From: Desulfobacteraceae bacterium
Lineage (GTDB): Bacteria > Desulfobacterota > Desulfobacteria > Desulfobacterales > Desulfobacteraceae
Length of the DNA stretch: 34,117 bases
Assembly: GCA_016744295.1 (NCBI GenBank)
Contig: JADGEQ010000059.1
Span: 1 to 34,117 of the forward strand
Direction of reading: 5' to 3'
Position 1 is the first letter of the stretch. Each line of letters starts with the position of its first letter. Positions 16,206 through 23,477 of this stretch are shown here, piece after piece. The translations under genes were made by a program, and so were the position numbers. The notes below the pieces were generated by a model. The model was not told where the DNA came from. It was given only the letters and a program-made list of their open reading frames with translations, and searched no databases.

Positions 16206-17255
16206 TTAAATAATATCCAGAAACCCGGTGGTGCTTTCCTGGGTAACTTCACCGATAATCCGGGCTTTTATCCCTTTCTTCTCCATTTGCGCAACACAGA
16301 ACGGGGCATCCTCTTTTTTTAAACTGATCATAAGCCCCCCCGATGTCTGGGGGTCAAACATCAGATCAACCAGGACCCGCTCCATGGTTGAAGATATTTT
16401 TATGAATTTTTTGAAAAATTCCCTGTTTTTATGGGCCCCGGCCGGAACCAGTCCCATATTGGCAAAGGTAAGCACACCCTCAAGTAAGGGAACGCTTTGG
16501 GCATATAAGGTGACCTGTTTTTTTGCCCCCCGGGCCATTTCCACCAGGTGACCGGCAAGCCCAAACCCTGTAACATCAGTACAGGCATGGACGTCAAAAT
16601 CCTTCATCACCTCCCCTGCATACCGATTGAGCATGGACATTACATCAACCGATTCCCGAATATGTGCTTTTCCCGCAAGCGTGGCCTTAATGGCCGTCGA
16701 CATGATGCCTGTTCCAATGGGTTTGGTCAGAATAATGGCATCTCCCACCCTGACATCGGAATTGGTCAGCACACGGTCCGGATGCACAATCCCGGTGACG
16801 GAAAGCCCGTATTTAAATTCCGGATCATCCACGGAATGACCGCCCACAAGAACAGCACCCGCCTCATTGATCTTATCCTGCCCCCCCTTCAATGTCAGGG
16901 CAAGCGCCTCTTCTGCAAGATCACAACTGGGGAAACAAACAATATTCATAACGGTCAAAGGCGTTCCGCCCATGGCATAAACATCGCTCAGGGAATTGGC
17001 CGCAGCAATCTGTCCAAACTCATAGGGGTCGTCTGTGACCGGTGTCAGAAAATCAAGGGTCTGGATCAGGGCTGTTTCGGAATTCAAACGAAACACCCCG
17101 GCATCATCCGGCGTTGCAAGCCCCACAATCAAATTTGGATGGGATAAAATATCAAGGCCCGACACAATTCGATCCAGTGTCCCTGGATCCAGTTTGGCCG
17201 CTCATCCCGAGGCCTTTACCTTCTGGGTTAAAAAAAACTTTTCTGCTTTTTCCAT
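16206..17255 (-). CDS. selD: Selenide, water dikinase (SelD) containing selenocysteine
   Basis: SelD makes selenophosphate from selenide and ATP, the selenium donor for selenocysteine and selenouridine. The full gene starts at the ATG at 17255-17253, behind an AGGGCAGG ribosome binding site, and reads through an in-frame TGA at 17204-17202 that encodes residue 18. The context K-A-S-G-U-A-A-K-L fits the SelD active site, where Cys/Sec17 and Lys20 (E. coli numbering) are catalytic. The family's Gly-rich and D-P-Q-T-S-G-G motifs follow, and the total of 349 residues is the family length. Ignoring the recoding gives an open frame of only 319 residues from a GTG at 17165, lacking the active site. 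The enzyme therefore needs its own product, plus SelA, SelB and tRNA-Sec encoded elsewhere. It follows pgeF after 75 bases. Confidence 0.95.
17171..17204 (-). promoter_or_regulatory. UGA selenocysteine codon with bacterial SECIS-like hairpin
   Basis: The UGA is 17204-17202. After a 12-base spacer, a perfect 7-bp stem GATCCAG / CTGGATC (17189-17183 with 17177-17171) closes a GGACA loop that begins with GG. The spacing and small G-containing apical loop resemble the E. coli fdhF SECIS element recognised by SelB. Confidence 0.75.
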
Positions 17256-17295
17256 TTACCTGCCCTTAAATTTAAAATTGACTTTTCCACCCTGC

Positions 17296-17327
17296 CTACT
17301 CTTTCCAACTACTCTGCCCGACTACTC
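17296..17327. repeat. Three CTACTC copies at 13-base spacing
   Basis: CTACTC occurs at 17296-17301, 17309-17314 and 17322-17327, exactly 13 bases apart, in the pgeF-selD gap. The bases between are less similar. It could be a short degenerate tandem repeat or a regulatory site. Confidence 0.4.
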
Positions 17328-17330
17328 TGG

Positions 17331-18077
17331 CTATTTAAGTGCAATAACACAGGCAAACCTTCCGGTTTTCTTTTCTTTGCGAAAGGAATAAAATTGATCT
17401 GTATTGCAGCGGGTACAGATTTTCATAATTTCAATGTTTCCTTTTTCCACCCCTTTTTCCATTAATTGGTCACATGAGAGTGCCCAAAAATCAAAATGAG
17501 AGGTTCCGGGCAGTCGATATGACCACAGGGTTTCAGGGATTTCATCTTTATAATTGATAAACTCAGAACAACAGGGCCCAAGGGATGGACAAATACCGGC
17601 CCGGATATCTTTAGGGCTACATTTAAACCGATCCGTCATCACATCCAGGCAATTGCCAATAATATTTTGAACACTGCCCCGCCACCCGGAATGAACATTG
17701 GCAATAACGTTTTTTGCAGGATCAAACAAAAGAATTGCCTGGCAGTCTGCCACCTGGATCACAAGACTGATTCCCGGCAGATCCGTTACCACGCCGTCGG
17801 CAACAATGGGAGTTTGCCTGTTCTCTTCTTCCAGAACATGGATATTTGTCCCATGGACCTGGTTGAGAAAAATTGCCGGGTGACTTCCCATTTTTGCCAG
17901 TATGAGGCGTCTGTTTTCCCCAACAGCCCAAGGGTCATCCCCCACACCCAGGCCAACATTTAAAGCGTCAAAGCAATTAGCGCTAACACCCCCTGATCGC
18001 AAGAACACCCCATGAATCAAATCGGGATATTCCTGGAAAAGGCTAAATTCAAACGCCTTTATTTCAGGGTTTTCCAT
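17331..18077 (-). CDS. pgeF: Peptidoglycan editing factor PgeF / LACC1-YfiH family
   Basis: The 248-residue protein has the family metal and active-site residues H75 (Q-V-H-G), C112 (A-D-C) and H129 (V-H-S-G-W-R-G), plus the C-terminal C-T-R-C...F-Y-S-F-R-K region. Members have been described as multi-copper oxidases, purine nucleoside phosphorylases/adenosine deaminases and, in E. coli YfiH, as a factor preventing misincorporation of serine in peptidoglycan. The precise activity here is open. I chose the ATG at 18077 rather than an upstream in-frame start at 18209, which would lie deep inside hldC. The 14-base overlap with hldC indicates one transcript. Confidence 0.85.
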   Translation of the reverse strand: MENPEIKAFEFSLFQEYPDLIHGVFLRSGGVSANCFDALNVGLGVGDDPWAVGENRRLILAKMGSHPAIFLNQVHGTNIHVLEEENRQTPIVADGVVTDLPGISLVIQVADCQAILLFDPAKNVIANVHSGWRGSVQNIIGNCLDVMTDRFKCSPKDIRAGICPSLGPCCSEFINYKDEIPETLWSYRLPGTSHFDFWALSCDQLMEKGVEKGNIEIMKICTRCNTDQFYSFRKEKKTGRFACVIALK

Positions 18078-18576
18078 AATAAAGCCTGCCAATCCGTTCA
18101 ATGATCTTTGTGGTGGAGATATCCGGTTCCAGTACAATTCTCTCCACACAGCCCCCGTTTTCTCGGACAAAGGCAGCACCAACAATCTGCTCTTCAGGCC
18201 AGTCAGCACCTTTCACAAGGATATCCGGACAAATATTTTCAATCAATTGCCCGGGATCAGAATCATCAAACAACACCACATGGTCAACGGACTCAAGGGC
18301 AGACATCACACACCCCCTGTGAACTTCACCAATCACCGGGCGTTTATCCCCCTTGATCTTTTTCACCGAACAATCAGAGTTGAGTCCCAACACGAGAATA
18401 TCCCCTAGGGCAGCTGCCATGGAAAGATAGGATACATGACCGGCATGCAGAATATCAAAACACCCATTGGTAAACACAATGCGTTTTTGGCAAGCCCGAT
18501 ATTCATCAGCCAACACTTTTATTTCATCAAAACTGACTATTTTTTTTTCTATTTTCTGGTTCGTTTTCCGGTTCAT
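18064..18576 (-). CDS. hldC: D-glycero-beta-D-manno-heptose 1-phosphate adenylyltransferase
   Basis: This 170-residue nucleotidyltransferase contains the H-x-G-H motif (H44-A-G-H47) after the T-N-G-C-F-D-I-L strand and the I-S-T-T-K-I-I signature near the C-terminus. It corresponds to the stand-alone C-terminal half of E. coli HldE/RfaE, so the kinase half (hldA/rfaE1) must be encoded elsewhere. The enzyme makes ADP-heptose for the LPS inner core and implies a heptose-containing outer membrane. It is the first gene of hldC - pgeF - selD. The start has GGG/AAG-rich DNA upstream but no strong ribosome binding site. Confidence 0.9.
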   Translation of the reverse strand: MNRKTNQKIEKKIVSFDEIKVLADEYRACQKRIVFTNGCFDILHAGHVSYLSMAAALGDILVLGLNSDCSVKKIKGDKRPVIGEVHRGCVMSALESVDHVVLFDDSDPGQLIENICPDILVKGADWPEEQIVGAAFVRENGGCVERIVLEPDISTTKIIERIGRLYYGKP

Positions 18577-18689
18577 TCTTTTCCCAGGGGTTCTACCCTT
18601 TTTTATTTTTTATGGCATATTTCCACCCAATTTTCAAACCCATCCACCATATAGACTCCCCTTTTTTCCGTCAATCCTTAATTTATGCG

Positions 18690-18724
18690 ACCGGTCCGGA
18701 ACACGAATAGTCTTCCGGACCGGT
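18690..18724 (-). terminator. Strong hairpin after the NtrC-like gene
   Basis: A perfect 12-bp inverted repeat, ACCGGTCCGGAA (18690-18701) with TTCCGGACCGGT (18713-18724), closes an 11-base loop five bases after the regulator stop. There is no U run after it on the - strand, so it may be a 3' stabiliser, a pause site or a protein-binding palindrome rather than a classical terminator. Confidence 0.5.
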
Positions 18725-18728
18725 ACAA

Positions 18729-20153
18729 CTAATCTGAAATCTCGGTTTTAAGCTTAATTTTATACTTATCGATTTTGGCATGGAGTGTCGGTCTTGATAC
18801 ACTCAATAGTTTCGCTGCCTGGGAACGGTTCCCATTGGTTATTTTCAAGGCTTCCGCAACAACAATACCTGAAATGGTGTCCATGAAATCATCAAAACAA
18901 TAATGAGATGATTTTTTGGCCAAAGATTGCCGGACCCACGCCTCAATTGTGGTCAATTGGATCTTGTTGGTAAAAGTTCTCTCTTCTTTTTTGTTCAATA
19001 TCTGTTCCAGATCCGGGGCAGAAATGGGAGCTCCTCTGTTGAAAATAAGCACTTTTTGAATCAGATTTGACAATTCCCTTATATTTCCGGGCCAATCATA
19101 GCGATTTAAAATTGTTGCCGCTTCTTTTTGGATACCCGGATTATCAATCTTTAATTCAGTGGAAACTCTAAACATAAAATATGAAATCAAGGGATTGATA
19201 TCTTCTTGCCGGTCTCTCAACCGAGGAAGCTGGATGGTCACCACTTTTAACCGGAAATATAAATCCTCCCTGAATTTTTCTTCGGCAATGGCCTGTTCCA
19301 GGTTTTTATTGGTGGCGGCAATAATCCGAACATCCACGGGGATGGTCTCCTCACCGCCCAGTCGTTCAATATTTTTTTCCTGGAGCAACCTTAAAATTTT
19401 GGCCTGGATATTGAGGGGCATGTCCCCTATTTCATCTAAGAATACAGTTCCGCCATTGGCCTGTTCTACTTTGCCGATATGCCGCTGGGAAGCCCCTGTA
19501 AATGCGCCTTTCTCATAGCCGAACAATTCACTTTCAAGAAGATTTTCAGGGATGGCAACACAATTGATGATTAAAAAGGCCTTGTCCGACCGAAGGCTAT
19601 GCTGATAAACCGCCCGGGCCACCAACTCTTTTCCGGTTCCGGACTCTCCCCGAATCAAAACCGTTGCATCGGTTTGAGATACCCTGCCAATGGATTTATA
19701 TACACCCTGCATCACTTTACTTTGACCGATAATGGCATCTCCGGATTGTTTTCCGGGAACTGCATCCACCTCAACCGGGGATCTCATACAATATCCGGCA
19801 TCGATTGCCTGTTTGATCAAATTGAGCATCTCGGGTACCTCAAAGGGCTTGAGAACATAATCGTAGGCACCCAGTTTGGTCGCCTCGATGGCAATCTCTG
19901 TGGTGCCAAAAGCGGTTACGATAATAACCGGAAGTTTTAAATCTATCTGCTTAATCTGTTTAAAGGTTTCCATTCCGTTCATGCCGGGAAGCCGCATATC
20001 TAAAATGACCAGATCCAAGACAGCCTGGCGAACTATTTCAATCCCTGCTTCACCCGAGGCTGCGCTGACAACCGCATAATTTTCTTCCTTTAAAAGTTTG
20101 CAAAAACTGATGCGTAGCTGGTCATCATCGTCTATCACCAAAATATTGTTCAT
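18729..20153 (-). CDS. NtrC-family sigma54-dependent response regulator
   Basis: The 474-residue protein has a receiver (1-120; acidic D8-D11, phospho-acceptor D52, T80, K102), a sigma54-activating AAA+ domain (about 140-365) and a Fis-type helix-turn-helix near the C-terminus (N-G-N-R-S-Q-A-A-K-L-L about 435-460). Walker A is G-E-S-G-T-G-K-E (169-176), and the sigma54-contacting G-A-F-T-G-A loop is intact at 216-221. It should activate sigma54 promoters when phosphorylated. Its gene starts one base after the upstream kinase stop, so that kinase is the natural partner. It is the only DNA-binding output protein in the whole 15-kb signalling cluster. Confidence 0.95.
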   Translation of the reverse strand: MNNILVIDDDDQLRISFCKLLKEENYAVVSAASGEAGIEIVRQAVLDLVILDMRLPGMNGMETFKQIKQIDLKLPVIIVTAFGTTEIAIEATKLGAYDYVLKPFEVPEMLNLIKQAIDAGYCMRSPVEVDAVPGKQSGDAIIGQSKVMQGVYKSIGRVSQTDATVLIRGESGTGKELVARAVYQHSLRSDKAFLIINCVAIPENLLESELFGYEKGAFTGASQRHIGKVEQANGGTVFLDEIGDMPLNIQAKILRLLQEKNIERLGGEETIPVDVRIIAATNKNLEQAIAEEKFREDLYFRLKVVTIQLPRLRDRQEDINPLISYFMFRVSTELKIDNPGIQKEAATILNRYDWPGNIRELSNLIQKVLIFNRGAPISAPDLEQILNKKEERTFTNKIQLTTIEAWVRQSLAKKSSHYCFDDFMDTISGIVVAEALKITNGNRSQAAKLLSVSRPTLHAKIDKYKIKLKTEISD

Positions 20154-20154
20154 T

Positions 20155-21693
20155 TTATACCGCCTTTATGGGGAGTGTAATAACAAAAGAGGTCCCGTTA
20201 CCCTCTTCACTTGCAACATCCAGCCAGCCACCATGCTCATGTATAATATTAAAGGCAATACTCAATCCGAGTCCTGTCCCCTCTTCTTTGGTGGTGAAAA
20301 AAGGATCAAATATCCGATCCTTTATATTTTGGGGAAATCCTTCACCATCATCGGTTATTCGGATAACATCCACTCTCTTGAGCGGCTCCACATAGGCTTC
20401 TTGTTCCTGGATACTGATCATGCCGCCTTTTTCCATTGCCTCACAGGCATTGATCATGATATTGACAATCACCTCTTTGAGCTGCTCCGGGTCCAGCATC
20501 GTCTCAGGGAGCAGGCCATTGCGGATAATTTTTGTTTCCACATGATAGGATTTAAGCCGTTGGGCCAGCAAATGAACGGCACTGTCCATAACAATGGACG
20601 GACTCCTTATTTTGAAAATAAGTTTGGGAGGCCGGGCAAATTCCAAAAAGTTTTCAACAATTTTATTAATCTGCATGATCTCACTGGAGATGACATTAAA
20701 ATCTTCTTGTTGTGATTCTGAGAAAGAACAGCTGCGATTTAATGAAAAAAGTCTCATTTTCACAGAGGTCAGCGGATTCCGAATACTGTGGGCGGTTCCG
20801 GCAGCCAACTTGCCGGTCAAGGCCATTTTTTCAGACTGCATCAGGGATGTCTGGCTTCGTTTTAATTCCATATGTATCTGTTCAGAATCCTCTATAAGAC
20901 CCAGAACGCTTTGCTTTAAAGCGACAACCTCATTGACAGCCTTAACCGGACTTGCCTGTTTATTAGCCTGCAATGCCAGTTCATGGATGGGTCCCATTAT
21001 ATGACGGGCAAAAATAAAATTAACCAGCAAACTGAGGCCGATAACAGAAACAGTCCCCATCAATACCATATACCTGAGCCGGTTTGCCTCCTTCCGACTG
21101 ATTTTTATGGCATCTTGTATCCTGTTCTTATGGAAGGCTTTAAACTGATCGCACAGTTCAAGTATATGAAAAAAAGATTCCCTGACCTTTTGATGCAAAA
21201 CAAATCCTTTTTCCCGGTCACCGGTCTTATATAATTCAATCACCTTGTCACGTGTTGAAACATATACCTGATAGTTTTTTTCAATCAGGGTGATTGCCTG
21301 TTTTTCCCAGGGTTCATCTATCAGAGATTTCACCGTCACAAGATGTTCTTTAAACAAGTGGCGGTATTGGCTTAGCTGATCAAGCCAATCCGGGTTGTTG
21401 TCCAAAAAATAATAGGAGACAAACCCTTTCTGATTGACCAGGGACGTTCCAAGGGCTTCTGCCGACTGAAAGATCTCCACATTCTTATTAATAATATGCT
21501 TAAAAATTTTTTCTATCTTATAGGTGTACAAAACCATCAGGACCGCACCAATCAATGTAATGCTCAAAAGGGTAACATTAACCAGATAAACTCTGTTTTT
21601 AAGACTCATATGAACTACAATTTTATCAAACATGCGGATATGGGGTTTCCTTTTAACCCGGGTGTTTTGGTAATCTTGTTTTCCCTGCTCCAT
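20155..21693 (-). CDS. NtrB-like membrane sensor histidine kinase
   Basis: The 512-residue kinase has membrane segments at about 35-57 and 208-228 enclosing a 150-residue helical periplasmic region, with F-V-L-H-Q-K and R-x-x-F-F-x-x-L patterns like four-helix-bundle sensors. A short HAMP-like linker follows. The HisKA domain carries H302 in A-H-S-I-R-N-P-L, the variant seen in NtrB/AtoS-type partners of sigma54 activators. The HATPase domain shows N-I-M-I-N-A-C-E-A, D-D-G-E-G-F and G-T-G-L-G-L. It is immediately followed by the NtrC-like regulator. The ATG at 21693 has AAGGGG at suitable spacing. Confidence 0.92.
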   Translation of the reverse strand: MEQGKQDYQNTRVKRKPHIRMFDKIVVHMSLKNRVYLVNVTLLSITLIGAVLMVLYTYKIEKIFKHIINKNVEIFQSAEALGTSLVNQKGFVSYYFLDNNPDWLDQLSQYRHLFKEHLVTVKSLIDEPWEKQAITLIEKNYQVYVSTRDKVIELYKTGDREKGFVLHQKVRESFFHILELCDQFKAFHKNRIQDAIKISRKEANRLRYMVLMGTVSVIGLSLLVNFIFARHIMGPIHELALQANKQASPVKAVNEVVALKQSVLGLIEDSEQIHMELKRSQTSLMQSEKMALTGKLAAGTAHSIRNPLTSVKMRLFSLNRSCSFSESQQEDFNVISSEIMQINKIVENFLEFARPPKLIFKIRSPSIVMDSAVHLLAQRLKSYHVETKIIRNGLLPETMLDPEQLKEVIVNIMINACEAMEKGGMISIQEQEAYVEPLKRVDVIRITDDGEGFPQNIKDRIFDPFFTTKEEGTGLGLSIAFNIIHEHGGWLDVASEEGNGTSFVITLPIKAV

Positions 21694-21760
21694 TGCAGCA
21701 TTCCCCTTGGCTCATACCATATTTTATAAAAATCTAACATAAATTTACCCCCAATATAAC

Positions 21761-21802
21761 AAAAGTAAAACCAGGAAGCAGGGGTTCATAAATCCCCGCT
21801 TC
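21761..21802 (-). terminator. Terminator overlapping the stop codon of a lone receiver gene
   Basis: On the - strand GAAGCGGGG (21802-21794) pairs with CCCC-T-GCTTC (21784-21775, one bulged base) across a 9-base loop that contains the TGA stop. CTGGTTTTACTTTTG follows. It should end the 27.7-21.8 kb operon. Confidence 0.6.
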
Positions 21803-22226
21803 GTCTCAGAAGAAGTCTCACTTCAGCCTGCCGGATTCGCTCTTCCTGTTCATCCTTTCTTTTCCTGGCACTTTCCAATTTGAGTTTAATCTCCTCAAAA
21901 TCCGCAGGTTTCATCAAATAATCAAAGGCCCCGAGCTTCATCCCCTCCACAGCCGTTTGTGTAGATCCGTGACCGGTCAACAAAATAACCTCAACAATGG
22001 GATAAAGCGTCTTTATTTGTTTTAAAGTGTCAATCCCGTCCATGCCGGGCATCCGGATATCCAAAATAACCACATCAATGGAAACATGGGATAACACCTC
22101 CAATGCCTCCTTGCCACTATAAGCTGTGGACACTTTTTCACCCTGGGTCTCCAACCTTAGGGAAAACATTTCAACAAAATCTTTTTCATCGTCCACTATC
22201 AGAACTTTTGCAGGTATTTTTATCAT
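21786..22226 (-). CDS. Single-domain response regulator
   Basis: The 146-residue protein is a receiver with no output domain: V-D-D-E at 11-14, phospho-acceptor D56, T in L-L-T-G-H-G and K in L-M-K-P. A short charged C-terminal helix (about 118-146, rich in Lys, Arg and Glu) follows. All residues needed for phosphorylation are present, so it should accept phosphate and act by protein contact, in the manner of CheY or Spo0F. It is the last gene of the middle signalling operon, 43 bases after the receiver-kinase gene. Confidence 0.92.
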   Translation of the reverse strand: MIKIPAKVLIVDDEKDFVEMFSLRLETQGEKVSTAYSGKEALEVLSHVSIDVVILDIRMPGMDGIDTLKQIKTLYPIVEVILLTGHGSTQTAVEGMKLGAFDYLMKPADFEEIKLKLESARKRKDEQEERIRQAEVRLLLRRSGDL

Positions 22227-22269
22227 CTGTATTCACTCCCTATTGATTCATTAAAAATGATGGATTTAT

Positions 22270-23442
22270 CTATTTCTCGGATTTTCCTTTGATAATGCGG
22301 GGCAGTTTTATCATAAAGCAAGTTCCCTTACCCAATGTGCTTTCAACCTCAATATCACCCTTCAGGTCCACAATAATTTTATGGACCACAAACAATCCCA
22401 GACCGGTCCCCTCATCAAAGGATTTGGTCGTGAAAAACGGATCAAATATCTTTCCTAAATTCTCTTTGGGAATCCCAATGCCATTGTCCTGAATTTCAAG
22501 AACAATATCCTCCTCAACTGCATAGTTGGACAGGGTAATGACACCGTTTTTCCCCACGGCGTGAACCGCATTGTTCAAAAGATTCATTAACACCTGCCGA
22601 AGTTGATAGGGATCACTCCAGAGAATGGGTTCTTTCCTGATTTTTCCCTGCTGATTGGTTTCCCAGTCGATCCGTATATGTTTATCCTCAAGGTTGTTTT
22701 TCAACAGCCCCAGGGTTTCGTCTAACAATGTCTTTAAGTTCACTTCAGAAAATTGCGATTCTTGTTTTTTCACATGACCCAGAAGCTGATGGGTGACCTT
22801 GCTGGCTCTTTTAACACTTTTTTCAATTTTTTCTATCCCCTTTAGCAGGTCATCTTTCCGGAAAAAATCAACCATTTCAGGCGCAGAAATCACCTGTTTC
22901 ATAAATCCGGCGGATTCATTGATGATGGCCAAAGGATTATTGATCTCGTGGGCAATACCCGTTGACATGGTACCAAGGGAAACCAGCCTTTGTGTATCAA
23001 TTATTTTTTTTTCCAGTTTTGACCGGTATTCAAGCTCTTCTATGTTTTCTTCTTCCAGACGGGTGATTTCAAACGCCTGTTTGATTTTATTGACCAGATG
23101 ATCAATTTCAACCGGTTTTGTCAGATAATCATAGGCACCGGCTTTTATCCCTTCAATGCCATCGGACACCGCAATATTGCCGGTGAGAAGAATGACCTGA
23201 ATCCTGTCATGCTTCTGCCGGATTGCTTTCAATGTATCAATACCGCTTATTCCCGGCATTTTAACATCCAGAACAACAACATCCACAGGCTTTCGTTCCA
23301 GAATATCCATACACGCTTCTCCACAGGAGGCCTGTATCGGGAAAAACCCTCTTTTTTCCAGCCTTTTAGCGATGGCCATTCTAAAACAGTCTTCATCATC
23401 CACCAGAAGAAGGCGTATTGTATTATCAGATGATTTCTTCAT
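22270..23442 (-). CDS. Receiver-histidine kinase (REC-HisKA-HATPase), soluble
   Basis: This 390-residue protein has an N-terminal receiver (acidic pair in V-D-D-E, phospho-acceptor D59, K109), a short coiled linker (125-150), and a transmitter with H165 in A-H-E-I-N-N-P and an HATPase domain with D-N-G-I-G-I and G-T-G-L-G-L. There are no membrane segments. Receiver-first kinases can be switched by another kinase, so this may relay or integrate signals from the membrane kinase upstream. I chose the ATG at 23442, preceded by GAAGAG; an in-frame start at 23505 would overlap the permease gene. It follows the permease stop by 35 bases. Confidence 0.93.
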   Translation of the reverse strand: MKKSSDNTIRLLLVDDEDCFRMAIAKRLEKRGFFPIQASCGEACMDILERKPVDVVVLDVKMPGISGIDTLKAIRQKHDRIQVILLTGNIAVSDGIEGIKAGAYDYLTKPVEIDHLVNKIKQAFEITRLEEENIEELEYRSKLEKKIIDTQRLVSLGTMSTGIAHEINNPLAIINESAGFMKQVISAPEMVDFFRKDDLLKGIEKIEKSVKRASKVTHQLLGHVKKQESQFSEVNLKTLLDETLGLLKNNLEDKHIRIDWETNQQGKIRKEPILWSDPYQLRQVLMNLLNNAVHAVGKNGVITLSNYAVEEDIVLEIQDNGIGIPKENLGKIFDPFFTTKSFDEGTGLGLFVVHKIIVDLKGDIEVESTLGKGTCFMIKLPRIIKGKSEK

Positions 23443-23477
23443 GTTCTCTTCTTTCTTGCCTTTTTTTACATATTTTC

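Noticed and set aside
16548..17147. 199-residue + strand frame antisense to selD
   Set aside because: A shadow frame with no domain, no ribosome binding site and unlikely composition.
16206..17165. SelD beginning at the GTG at 17165
   Set aside because: It would lack the catalytic Sec/Cys and Lys; the reading through UGA to the ATG at 17255 restores the family N-terminus.
21694..21785. Sigma54 promoter before the NtrB/NtrC-like operon
   Set aside because: I looked for GG-N10-GC spacing with the TGGCAC/TTGC context on the - strand and found no convincing match.
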